Source of the DNA: CAZGOM01 sp964527265
GTDB lineage: Bacteria; Planctomycetota; Phycisphaerae; Phycisphaerales; Phycisphaeraceae
Length of the DNA stretch: 26,745 bases
Assembly (NCBI GenBank): GCA_964527265.1
Contig: CAZGOM010000070.1
Location: forward strand, 1 to 26,745
Direction: 5' to 3'
This document shows, piece after piece, positions 1 to 7,373 of this stretch. Below the pieces are notes generated by a model, which had not been told where the DNA came from, did not search any database, and saw nothing but the letters and a program-made list of their open reading frames with translations. How positions within the stretch are numbered: the first letter of the stretch is position 1; every line of letters starts with the position of its first letter. A program made the position numbers and the translations under genes.

Positions 1-783
1 TGCTCGGCCAACATCCGCAGCGTCGGCCTCGGCAACCAGCTCTACATGAACGACTTCCGCGAAATCGTCCCCACCGTCTTCAGGCGCGAACTCACTGTTA
101 CCGACATGTGGGTCGAAAGACAGGGCCGCGTCAATGACACTTGGGACGACTACTGGCCCGCCAAGACCCGCTGGTGCCCCGGCATGGAAAAAACCAGCGG
201 CATCCCCGGCGCGCCCCAGGAAGCCTGGCTCCGCGATAAAAAGAAATTCTTCTTCGGCTATGAAGCCGTCCTTCACGACAGCTACTTCGTCCGCAGCTAC
301 TGGTACGACCGCACCGCCGACGAATACGTCAACGTCGTCCCCACGCTCAACAACACCTACACCCAGGACTATCTTCGCCCCACCCGCCCCGGTGTCGCCA
401 TGAGCTACACCGCCACCGGACCCTCCCCCGTCGTCTTCTACAGCAAAAAATGGAGCCCCAACGACACCACGCCTCTCTGGACCGATCTTAACTTCACCTC
501 CGCCAGCCTCACCATTCCCCACAAGCTCATCCCCCACAACGGCGCGCAATCCGTGACTTCCACAGGCGCCGCCATTCGCCTGGGCGGCAATGAATTCTGG
601 CTCGATGGCCACGTCCAATGGCGCCCCTGGGACGGCGCATTCCTGGGCGAGTACCGCTCCGTCGCCTCCGGCCGCAACGGCTCTGGCCAGAGCATGATCG
701 AAACCGAAGGCTGGGCCAATTTCAGCACAAGCAACAACGGCTATGCCTACTTCTGGACCACCCGCGACAAAAGCCTCCAATAA
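1..783 (+). CDS. Prepilin-type (pseudopilin-like) protein, 5' end missing
   Basis: The frame is open from the first base of the window, so the gene starts upstream; 260 codons are visible before the TAA at 781-783. The first residues, CSANIRSVGLGNQLYMNDF, match the segment that normally follows the N-terminal hydrophobic helix in the large planctomycete prepilin family (C-S-x-N-x-R-x-x-G-L-x-x-Q-x-Y). Near the C-terminus is GGNEFWLDGHVQWRPW, the H/DG-type motif typical of these proteins. They are thought to be cleaved by a prepilin peptidase and exported by a type II secretion or type IV pilus-like machine; the precise role is unknown. The two neighbours at 786-1562 and 1942-2715 belong to the same broad family but are not close copies. 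The gene converges with the next one with only two bases between stop codons. Family call confident; function unknown. Confidence 0.85.
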   Translation, partial: CSANIRSVGLGNQLYMNDFREIVPTVFRRELTVTDMWVERQGRVNDTWDDYWPAKTRWCPGMEKTSGIPGAPQEAWLRDKKKFFFGYEAVLHDSYFVRSYWYDRTADEYVNVVPTLNNTYTQDYLRPTRPGVAMSYTATGPSPVVFYSKKWSPNDTTPLWTDLNFTSASLTIPHKLIPHNGAQSVTSTGAAIRLGGNEFWLDGHVQWRPWDGAFLGEYRSVASGRNGSGQSMIETEGWANFSTSNNGYAYFWTTRDKSLQ

Positions 784-785
784 CC

Positions 786-1562
786 CTACGGAAAATGCAG
801 GTTCCCGCTGTTGGAGCTCACCCACCGCTGCGGATATTGATCCGGATGGGTCAGTGACCGCAACCCGCCATCCACGAAAATCAGATTCGCAAACACCGTC
901 TCCTGGTTCCCGTCCGAAAGGTCTTGCGCGTGGTTTCTTAACGGATAGGCATCCTGGCTCGCCTGTTCTTGCCGAGCGTAATTGGAGGATGAACCCGTCC
1001 CCGACGCCGCCATGGCATCCGTGATCAGGGGCCGGCGATTGGCATTCCCCGTCTTTTCCGCCGCCAGGCGGCTTACCGTCGGCACAATCCGCGTGGTCCC
1101 TTCCGCCGCACGAAATTGCCACTGCTCCGGTGGAAACTGCGGCAACCCCTGCCCCGTCAGCGCGCTCCCCTGGCCCCCCAGGTACCAATAGCCAAAGTAA
1201 TTCTCGTTGCGCGCCTGCTGCCCATCGGGTTTAAGCGAATTGTACTGATACTTCCCCGACGGGCAGTACAGCACCCGGTTGGCGTCATTCAGATACTGCT
1301 CACGAAAAAACGGCTTGATTGCCATCCAGTGCGCCCAGGCCGTCGCGCCTTTGTACGGATACGCCTCCTTGTAATCCGTCGCGTACGTTTCCAGACCCAG
1401 GTAGATCTGCCGCAGGTTCGACCCGCACATCGTCCGCTTGGCCTGTTCCCGTGTTTTGGCCACCGCTGGCAATATCATCGCCGCCAGCACCCCGATCACG
1501 GCAATCACCACCAGCAACTCAATCAACGTAAAGCCCCATGGCTTGATTTGGCCGTTTTTCAT
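786..1562 (-). CDS. Prepilin-type N-terminal cleavage/methylation protein
   Basis: The 258-residue protein starts with a short basic leader and the classic prepilin processing site: G10 followed by FTLIELLVVIAVIGVLAAMI, with Glu at +5 of the mature form. Prepilin peptidase would cut between G10 and F11. The mature protein has the usual C-G-S-N-L-R-Q-I-Y-L-G-L-E-T-Y motif after the helix and a late VDGGLR motif that stands for the DG motif of the family. It is probably an exported pseudopilin or pseudopilin-like surface protein. It is closely similar to the product of 1942-2715 over nearly the whole length, so the pair arose by recent tandem duplication. The ATG at 1560-1562 is chosen because the leader length fits; the ribosome site before it is weak. 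Confidence 0.9.
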   Translation of the reverse strand: MKNGQIKPWGFTLIELLVVIAVIGVLAAMILPAVAKTREQAKRTMCGSNLRQIYLGLETYATDYKEAYPYKGATAWAHWMAIKPFFREQYLNDANRVLYCPSGKYQYNSLKPDGQQARNENYFGYWYLGGQGSALTGQGLPQFPPEQWQFRAAEGTTRIVPTVSRLAAEKTGNANRRPLITDAMAASGTGSSSNYARQEQASQDAYPLRNHAQDLSDGNQETVFANLIFVDGGLRSLTHPDQYPQRWVSSNSGNLHFP

Positions 1563-1941
1563 GTTTCATTCATCACAAGCAGATGGCAAAAGCGTCAAAA
1601 ACACCTAGTGGTCTTTCAAATGTCAATTGACGGATCGACTTTTCTGTGTGCCATGCTCTCGTCCGCGTGAGCATGTCTTTTCTGCTTCTTCCCATCCATC
1701 ATTTTTCACTTGAAAAACCACTAGCGTGCCACCGTATTCCCGGCATCCGCCAGCATCAAGGATGGTTTCAAACCCAACCCGTGTTTTTTATTAACCCACC
1801 CCTTGTTTTACGCATGCTTTACAACACATGCTCCACCAAACCAGCCATCGCCATTGCCCCGTGCTGTCTTCACCTCAAACTTCGCATTCCTCTCTTTTAC
1901 TTATCTCTTGTCACTTGTCACTTTTACCTTTCTTCTTCCCC
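1563..1941. other. Intergenic region between duplicated prepilin genes
   Basis: This 379-base spacer lies upstream of 786-1562 and downstream of 1942-2715. It contains the long palindromic element at 1605-1724, described separately. The part from about 1725 to 1941 is C/T-rich on the plus strand and shows no convincing gene. Short open frames here lack ribosome sites and family features. Confidence 0.6.
1605..1724. repeat. MITE-like palindromic element
   Basis: The ends are an 18-base inverted repeat: CTAGTGGTCTTTCAAATG at 1605-1622 and the complement of CTAGTGGTTTTTCAAGTG at 1707-1724, with 16 of 18 positions matching. Partial complementarity continues inward for about another 15 bases. At almost the same centre is a perfect 7-base-pair hairpin, CATGCTC at 1652-1658 against GAGCATG at 1669-1675. 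The whole could fold into one cruciform or RNA hairpin of about 120 bases. There is no open frame inside. Size and shape fit a miniature non-autonomous element, but no clear target duplication is seen and no second copy was found in the window. Confidence 0.5.
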
Positions 1942-2715
1942 TCACGGATAATGCAGATCCCCGTTGTATGCATTCGTCCATCGCAACGGATATTGGTCCG
2001 GTTCCTTCACCGGACGCAATCCCCCATCCACGAAAACAATGTTCGCAAATGCCGCCTTCTGGCTCCCGTTGGCCAGATCCATCGCGTGGTTCCGGTTCGG
2101 GTATGCATCGCGGCTCGCCTGCTCCTCCCGCGCATAACCCGACGCATAACCCGTCCCCTGCGCCCCCATCGCATCCAATATCAGCGGCCTCCGATCTGCA
2201 TTCCCCGTCTTGTCTGCCGCCAGTCGGCTCACCGTCGGCACGATCCTCAGCGTCCCTTCCGTCCCCCGCTGCGCCCACTGCTCCGGCGGAAACTGCGGCA
2301 ACCCCTGCCCCGTCAGTGCGCTCCCCTGGCCGCCCAGGTACCAATAGCCGAAATACCCCTCGTTGCGCGCCGCTGTCCCGTCCGGCTTAAGCGAATTGAA
2401 CTGATACCGCCCCGAAGGGCAATACAGCACCCGATTGGCATCGTTCAAATACTGCTCCCGGAAAAACGGCTTGATCGCCATCCAATGCGCCCACGTCGCC
2501 GCGCCCTTATACGGATACCCCTCTTTGTAGTCCGTCGCGTACGTCTCCAGCCCCAGGTAGATCTGCCGCAGGTTTGACCCGCATGATGCACGCCGCGCCT
2601 GCTCCCGCGAATTCGACATCACCGGCAACAGCATCGACACCAGCACGCCAATGATCGAAATCACCACCAGCAACTCGATCAGCGTGAAGCCGTTTCGCCT
2701 GGTTGATTTCTTCAT
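1942..2715 (-). CDS. Prepilin-type N-terminal cleavage/methylation protein (tandem paralog)
   Basis: This 257-residue protein has a basic leader, the cleavage site G9 followed by FTLIELLVVISIIGVLVSML, and Glu at +5. After the helix it shares long identical runs with the product of 786-1562, for example GSNLRQIYLGLETYATDYKE, and the C-terminal VDGGLR motif. Differences are concentrated in the leader and in the last third. It is predicted to be processed by prepilin peptidase and exported like its twin. The ATG at 2713-2715 gives a leader of normal length. The gene is transcribed in the same direction as 786-1562 but with a 379-base spacer, so it probably has its own promoter. Function beyond the prepilin-like family is not known. 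Confidence 0.9.
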   Translation of the reverse strand: MKKSTRRNGFTLIELLVVISIIGVLVSMLLPVMSNSREQARRASCGSNLRQIYLGLETYATDYKEGYPYKGAATWAHWMAIKPFFREQYLNDANRVLYCPSGRYQFNSLKPDGTAARNEGYFGYWYLGGQGSALTGQGLPQFPPEQWAQRGTEGTLRIVPTVSRLAADKTGNADRRPLILDAMGAQGTGYASGYAREEQASRDAYPNRNHAMDLANGSQKAAFANIVFVDGGLRPVKEPDQYPLRWTNAYNGDLHYP

Positions 2716-2883
2716 TGTCCTGATCCGCCGAAACAGATATGAATGGCCCGGAAACGCACCTCATGCACACTACCCCTCTGCCATCATCACCACAAGCATT
2801 ATTTCAAACCCAGGTTACGTTTTTACTAATCCAACTTTCTCTTTTCAGTCAGATGCCCCACGTGCATTGCAAGTTCGCCTTAG

Positions 2884-2966
2884 ACGCAGATGCACAAGAT
2901 TTAAAGACGTGCTCAACAACGATCGAAAAACAACCTGGAGGCATTTTCATCTTTGTGAATCTGCGT
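2884..2966. repeat. Imperfect inverted repeat (ACGCAGAT...ATCTGCGT type)
   Basis: ACGCAGATGCACAAGAT at 2884-2900 is repeated in inverted form at 2949-2966, where the complement reads ACGCAGATTCACAAAGAT. The arms differ by one substitution and one inserted base and are separated by 48 bases. It lies in an intergenic region and could form a stem-loop. Repeats built from CGCAGAT/ATCTGCG words are often seen between genes in environmental bacteria (general recollection, not checked here). Confidence 0.5.
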
Positions 2967-3066
2967 TCAAAACGACTGCCTGCAGCACCCGAAAATGCCC
3001 CCTTCACCCCTCCCGCCCGCCAAAAACCTTTTCCTCCCTCAAGCGTCCAACCTCCATCGTCCCACT

Positions 3067-3096
3067 GACCAGACCCTGGACCAAGACCCCAGACCC
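3067..3096 (+). repeat. C-rich dispersed repeat, copy 1
   Basis: The plus strand carries GACCAGACCCTGGACC followed by AAGACCCCAGACCC. With the two preceding bases it shares the 12-base run CTGACCAGACCC with copy 4 (24558-24590, minus strand). It lies 94 bases before the start codon of the DUF4838 gene, in sense orientation. Confidence 0.55.
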
Positions 3097-3190
3097 ATCT
3101 TCCCGAATCGCCAAACCACATAAACCTTTTGGCATTTTCTCACCCCTCTGATATCGTCTATCAACCACTTGTTCTAAGGAGCACTATATT

Positions 3191-5665
3191 TTGATCAAGC
3201 GCACACTCTCCGTCCTCACCACCGCCGCCGCACTTCTTGGCTCCGCCGGGCTGGCCCTTGCCGACGTCACCGTCGTCGATAAGGGGCAGCCTCTCGCCAA
3301 GATCTACGTCGCCGGTCCCCTCAATGTCCCTGACCTCAAAATCAAGGAATACAACGCTCTCACCTCTGAGCAGAAGGTCGAGCGCACCCAGGCCCAGTCC
3401 CGCGCCGAGCTTATCGAAGACCTCAACTATCACATCAAGAAAATGACCGGCTTCGCCCTCCAGGTCGTCGAAACCGACGACATCTCCAAAGTCACCGGCC
3501 CCGCCATCGTCGTCGGTCCCCTCGCCACCAAAATGGGCGCCACCGCCAAAGCCACCACTCCCAACGGCGAAGCCCTCCGCATCATCGTCAAGGGTGACCA
3601 GGCCCTCCTCGGCGGCGAAAGCGAAGTCGCCGCCCGTCACGCCGTCTACGAGCTCCTCCGCCGTCTGGGCTGCGACTGGATCATGCCCGGCGTTGAAGGC
3701 GAAATCATCCCCGTTGTTCCCACCCTCGTCATCAAAGACATGGACATCGCTTTAAAACCCGATTTCCAGGTCCGCGCCTCCTGGTACTCCGGCGGCGCCA
3801 GCATCATCCAGAAAGAAGAATTCGCCGAGTACACCCAGTGGATGAAGCGGCAGCAGCAGACCACCCGCGATCAGCCCTTCCCGCCCCTGTTCCTCTCCGG
3901 CGGCCATTACTGGGGCGGCCTCCTCACCAAGTACAAAAAACTTCTCGACGAAAAACCCTACATGCGCGCCCAGGTCCGCCAGCCCGACGGCACAACCAAG
4001 CCCGGCATGGCACAGCTTGACCCCGCCGTCCCCGAAGTCGTCGACCTCACCGTCGACGACATCCGCGCCACCTTCAAAGCCAACAACTACCCCGCCGACC
4101 GCGCCTACACCATGTCCATCGGCCCCAACGACGGCGGCGGCTATTCCGTCTCCGCCGCCGCCATCGCCGCCGGCGTCGACCGCGTCGACCCCATGACCGG
4201 CGACCGCGACCAGACCGACGTCCTCATCAACTACGCCAACCAGGTCATCGCCAAACTTCGCCCGGAGTTCCCCAACTTCCGCGTCGGCTTCCTCCTCTAC
4301 AGCGTCCATGCCGACTTCCCCCAGCGCTACGTCCCCGACCCCTCCCTCGTCTTCACCTTCGCCGACATCACTTACTCCCGCTACCACTCCCTCTTAGACA
4401 CCCGCAGCACCACCCGCACCTACTACAAAGACATCCTCGACCAATGGAAAGCCCTCCACGAAAAGCAGGGCAACACCTACTGGTACTACGGCTATAACTG
4501 GAACCTCGCCGAAAACCTCATGCCTTACTCCAAGATGAAAATCTGGGGTCAGGACCTTCCATACTACAAATCCATGGGCGTCCTCGGGCACAACAACGAG
4601 CAGGACAAAGGCTGGGCCATCCTCGGCCCGCACAACTACCTCATGGCACGCATGGGCTGGGACATCACCCTCGACTGGAAAAAAGTCCTCACCGAATACT
4701 GCGCCAAAACCTTCGGCGACGGCGGCCCCGCCATGGAGCAGTATTACCTCTACCTCATCGAAACCCAGGAAAACGCAGGCCAGGAAGCCGGCTCCTACCA
4801 CGCCATTCCTCTGATCTTCACCCGGGAATTCATCACCAAGTCCAAGGCTCTTTTTGCGCAGGCCAAAGCCGCGGCCAAAACCGACATCCAGAAAAAGCGG
4901 GTCGACTACTTCACCGAGCCCGTCCAGATGCTCGAGCTCTACTTGAACTACCGCGACGCCACCCACAAGTTCGACTTCGTCGAAGGCCAGAAGCAGTTCG
5001 ACGCCATGATCGCCCTCTGGGACAGCTACTACAAGCAAAACCCCAACCTCGTCTCCAAGTACGGCTATCGCTACATCAACAACTGGCTCTTAAAACCCTA
5101 CATCACCCAGGCCGTCAAATACTCCACCGGCGACTACAAGATCCTTTACCAGATCCCCGACGAACTCAAAACCTCCTTTGATCCCCACGCCAAGGGCGCC
5201 CAGATGGGCATGTACCGCCCCGAGGTCTCCGACAAAACCTGGATCAAAACCAAAACCTTCACCAGCACCTGGGACGCCCAGGGCCTCGGCAATTACCGCC
5301 CCGGCGCCGTCTGGTACCGCGACGCCTTCACCGCTCCCAAAGACCTCGCCGGCCAGAGCGTCGGCCTCTCCATCGGCGCATGTGAAGACAACGTCGAAGT
5401 CTGGCTCAACGGCAAATACGTCGGCCAGGGCCGCGGCTTCATGCGCTCCTTCCAGTTCGACCTCACCCCCCACATCAAGCTCGGCGAGCAAAACACCCTC
5501 GCCATCCAGGTCATCCGCCGCGGCCTCCTAAACGAATCCGGCGTCGGCGGCCTCTTCTACCCCAGCTTCGTCTTCATCGGCCCCAAACTCGAAAAACCCG
5601 CACCCTCCACCGAACCCACCCGCCGCATCCTCCCCGGCGGCAGCTTCGGAGAAATCGAGAAATAG
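3191..5665 (+). CDS. Exported DUF4838 glycosidase-like protein
   Basis: The 824-residue product starts with TTG at 3191; AAGGAG at 3176-3181 lies nine bases before it and decides the start. Residues 1-24 are a Sec signal peptide ending near ALA-DV. Residues about 30-185 resemble the N-terminal domain found before glycoside hydrolase family 67/DUF4838 catalytic regions, with the LLRRLGCDWIMPG motif typical of that junction. Residues about 190-600 correspond to the DUF4838 region, a TIM-barrel-like domain. Residues about 680-800 look like a galactose-binding-like beta-sandwich (GACEDNVEVWLNGKYVG). It is probably a periplasmic or surface enzyme acting on polysaccharides, but the substrate cannot be read from the sequence. 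It converges with the cassette at 5714 and onward and appears to be a single-gene unit. Confidence 0.85.
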   Translation: MIKRTLSVLTTAAALLGSAGLALADVTVVDKGQPLAKIYVAGPLNVPDLKIKEYNALTSEQKVERTQAQSRAELIEDLNYHIKKMTGFALQVVETDDISKVTGPAIVVGPLATKMGATAKATTPNGEALRIIVKGDQALLGGESEVAARHAVYELLRRLGCDWIMPGVEGEIIPVVPTLVIKDMDIALKPDFQVRASWYSGGASIIQKEEFAEYTQWMKRQQQTTRDQPFPPLFLSGGHYWGGLLTKYKKLLDEKPYMRAQVRQPDGTTKPGMAQLDPAVPEVVDLTVDDIRATFKANNYPADRAYTMSIGPNDGGGYSVSAAAIAAGVDRVDPMTGDRDQTDVLINYANQVIAKLRPEFPNFRVGFLLYSVHADFPQRYVPDPSLVFTFADITYSRYHSLLDTRSTTRTYYKDILDQWKALHEKQGNTYWYYGYNWNLAENLMPYSKMKIWGQDLPYYKSMGVLGHNNEQDKGWAILGPHNYLMARMGWDITLDWKKVLTEYCAKTFGDGGPAMEQYYLYLIETQENAGQEAGSYHAIPLIFTREFITKSKALFAQAKAAAKTDIQKKRVDYFTEPVQMLELYLNYRDATHKFDFVEGQKQFDAMIALWDSYYKQNPNLVSKYGYRYINNWLLKPYITQAVKYSTGDYKILYQIPDELKTSFDPHAKGAQMGMYRPEVSDKTWIKTKTFTSTWDAQGLGNYRPGAVWYRDAFTAPKDLAGQSVGLSIGACEDNVEVWLNGKYVGQGRGFMRSFQFDLTPHIKLGEQNTLAIQVIRRGLLNESGVGGLFYPSFVFIGPKLEKPAPSTEPTRRILPGGSFGEIEK

Positions 5666-5688
5666 CTCAACTCAATGGCACACAATCC

Positions 5689-5720
5689 AGCCTGATACAG
5701 GATACGTCCTGTATCAGGCT
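5689..5720. terminator. Strong hairpin between convergent genes
   Basis: AGCCTGATACAGGA at 5689-5702 pairs perfectly with 5707-5720 around a TACG loop, a 14-base-pair stem. It lies between the convergent DUF4838 gene (stop near 5665) and the MauE-like gene, whose TGA at 5714-5716 is inside the right arm. There is no U-tract on either side. A bidirectional terminator or mRNA 3'-end stabiliser is the simplest reading. Confidence 0.6.
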
Positions 5721-6193
5721 GTTGCCTTTACGGCCTCTGCATCAAAGGGGGGTGTGGCTGTTTTCAAAAGAAACAATGAACTGGCCACGCCTACACTGCA
5801 CATCCCTACATAAAACCAATGACTTTTTACATCGACCAATTGGCCAAAGCAGCCACATGATAAGTCGATACGGTTCCACAAAATGTAGATGTGAATCAAT
5901 GTAAAGAGTGAAAAAAGGAATGCAGATAGCATGGCGCAAAACCGCGTGCCAATATTGAGAAGGATAAAAATACTTAGCAAGATTTCAATTGCAGGGAGCA
6001 GGGCCACAAATAACAGCGATGATACATTGGGGATGATCTTAATGCTTTGAATCACATTCAAAGTGTCAAGTGGGGATTGAAATTTGCTGATGCCCGAGAG
6101 GAGGAAAATGAGCGCAATGTAAAGTGAAGGCAATAATTTGAAAAGAGGGTTGTGGGAGGTGTGCTCAGGTGCATTGGATAGCTTAGTGTTCAT
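5714..6193 (-). CDS. MauE/DoxX-family redox-associated membrane protein
   Basis: The 159-residue protein has four predicted membrane segments at about residues 20-36, 58-80, 84-106 and 125-143. Between the third and fourth helix is the motif SCGCFGQ (C113, C115), a signature of the MauE/DoxX-like family. MauE itself is needed to mature the disulfide-rich small subunit of methylamine dehydrogenase; many relatives sit beside thioredoxin-like or rhodanese proteins and are thought to move reducing or oxidising power across the membrane. The gene overlaps the end of the C39/rhodanese gene by 11 bases, so the two are likely translationally coupled. Codon use is AT-rich, unlike the flanking GC-rich genes. 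It is the last gene of the cassette. Family call is firm; the partner and direction of electron flow are inferred. Confidence 0.8.
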   Translation of the reverse strand: MNTKLSNAPEHTSHNPLFKLLPSLYIALIFLLSGISKFQSPLDTLNVIQSIKIIPNVSSLLFVALLPAIEILLSIFILLNIGTRFCAMLSAFLFSLFTLIHIYILWNRIDLSCGCFGQLVDVKSHWFYVGMCSVGVASSLFLLKTATPPFDAEAVKATA

Positions 6194-7328
6194 GTGGAGT
6201 GCTCCTTTGGGGCAGGTTGGTTATTTCAGTCTTAATCATTTCAACGTAGCCATCCCTGCAGACGGAAAGATTTTGGTAGCCGATGGAGTTTAATTTTTTT
6301 ACGAGTAAATCGCTGTACGGGCATTGGCTGCTTTGGCAGAAAACGAGAATAGGGACGTTTTTGTTGATGTTGCTCAATTGATTTTTGAGATACGACTCGT
6401 CTAGGTAATATGGGATGTTAACCGCGTTTTTAAGGCTGCCCATTTTATACGATTCTGGAAGCCGCGAGTCAACGAGTAGGTATTGTTTTTGGGAAGAGAG
6501 ATAGTGATTGTACTCTTTGGATGTTATATTTTGTGGGGCAGTCTCGGTAAGATGATTCCAGAGCGTTTCCCGCACAGTTGGATTTCGAATGAGTCCGTAA
6601 GGTGAGGTTGCATTTATAATGATTGATACGATGACTGTGCATGAAATAAAATAAATGGCTATTTTTGCTGGTTCATTGTTCTTGATATTTTGAAAAATGG
6701 GCAGTTTCTTGGTTATAAAAATAATCGCGAGAGCTATGAGGATGAGGCTTATGGATTTAAAGATGTTTGCGTATGACGGTTGAAGCCAATATCCATTTTC
6801 TCGATTCTCATTGAGTGGTATGACAGCAGTGCCGTCCCAATAGGATAATAATTCTGATTCACTTAATGAATAAACGGGTTTGCCGCCGTCGAAAATGAAA
6901 TATCTCCCATTGTCTTTGACGGCAAAAACCCAGTGGTCGTAGTGATACGTTTCCAGGCTTCGACGGAAATGGCAGATTAGAGACGATTTATCACGCAGAA
7001 ACCAGGGGTCAACCAAACTGCTATAAGCCGAATTCACTCCATGAAGAGACAACCCACTGATGATCTCCGCCGCCGTAGATCCTTCTTTTGTCTTTGGAGG
7101 ATATTGTTTTAGTAGCTGTTCAAAGTTGACATTACTTTCATGGTACTTAATGGCGGCATACATTGAATATAGTCCACAGTAGGGCTCGCTGTCCATCCCG
7201 TAACGTTCAGGATTGTGGATCTTGATCAGATTATGCAGGGAAGTTCCTTGATCAGCCAGAACCAGGCCATTGCCTGCGATTGCAAAAAGCACAAAAAGAA
7301 GAATGGATGAAAATTTTAAGTGAGCCAA
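6183..7328 (-). CDS. Exported C39-peptidase-like / two-TM / rhodanese fusion
   Basis: The 381-residue protein starts with TTG at 7326-7328, preceded by AGGAGAAG at good spacing. Residues 1-26 look like a signal peptide. Residues about 38-172 resemble a C39-type papain-like peptidase: C51 in EPYCGLYSMYAA, H132 in YDHWVFAV and D147 in YFIFDGG could form the triad. The oxyanion Gln usually found shortly before the Cys is not evident. Two membrane segments follow (about 189-207 and 222-240), then a rhodanese domain (about 275-370) with LLVDSRLPESY and the loop CQSSQCPYSD (C331, C336). This topology puts both domains on the outer face of the cytoplasmic membrane. It lies between an anchored exported protein and the MauE-like gene it overlaps. 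Proteolysis and thiol or sulfur transfer on an exported substrate are plausible; the Cys-rich peptide encoded at 8691-8975 is the obvious candidate substrate (inference). Confidence 0.75.
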   Translation of the reverse strand: MAHLKFSSILLFVLFAIAGNGLVLADQGTSLHNLIKIHNPERYGMDSEPYCGLYSMYAAIKYHESNVNFEQLLKQYPPKTKEGSTAAEIISGLSLHGVNSAYSSLVDPWFLRDKSSLICHFRRSLETYHYDHWVFAVKDNGRYFIFDGGKPVYSLSESELLSYWDGTAVIPLNENRENGYWLQPSYANIFKSISLILIALAIIFITKKLPIFQNIKNNEPAKIAIYFISCTVIVSIIINATSPYGLIRNPTVRETLWNHLTETAPQNITSKEYNHYLSSQKQYLLVDSRLPESYKMGSLKNAVNIPYYLDESYLKNQLSNINKNVPILVFCQSSQCPYSDLLVKKLNSIGYQNLSVCRDGYVEMIKTEITNLPQRSTPHEH

Positions 7329-7373
7329 GCACTTCTCCTCTCTGGATTGATGATCCTTGCGTAATCTCTATGA

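Larger units (their letters stand above)
2716..3190. other. Divergent intergenic region with two repeat elements
   Basis: The 475-base spacer lies between the divergent prepilin gene and the DUF4838 gene and must hold promoters for both. It contains an imperfect inverted repeat (2884-2966) and a C-rich repeat (3067-3096), each listed separately. A good ribosome site for the downstream gene, AAGGAG at 3176-3181, is at the right edge. Open frames across the spacer on both strands lack ribosome sites and recognisable domains. Confidence 0.6.

Noticed and set aside
3161..5531. Open frames on both strands within the DUF4838 gene
   Set aside because: They overlap a well-supported gene, consist of Gly/Val/Asp- or Pro/Ser/Arg-rich low-complexity sequence and lack starts with ribosome sites.
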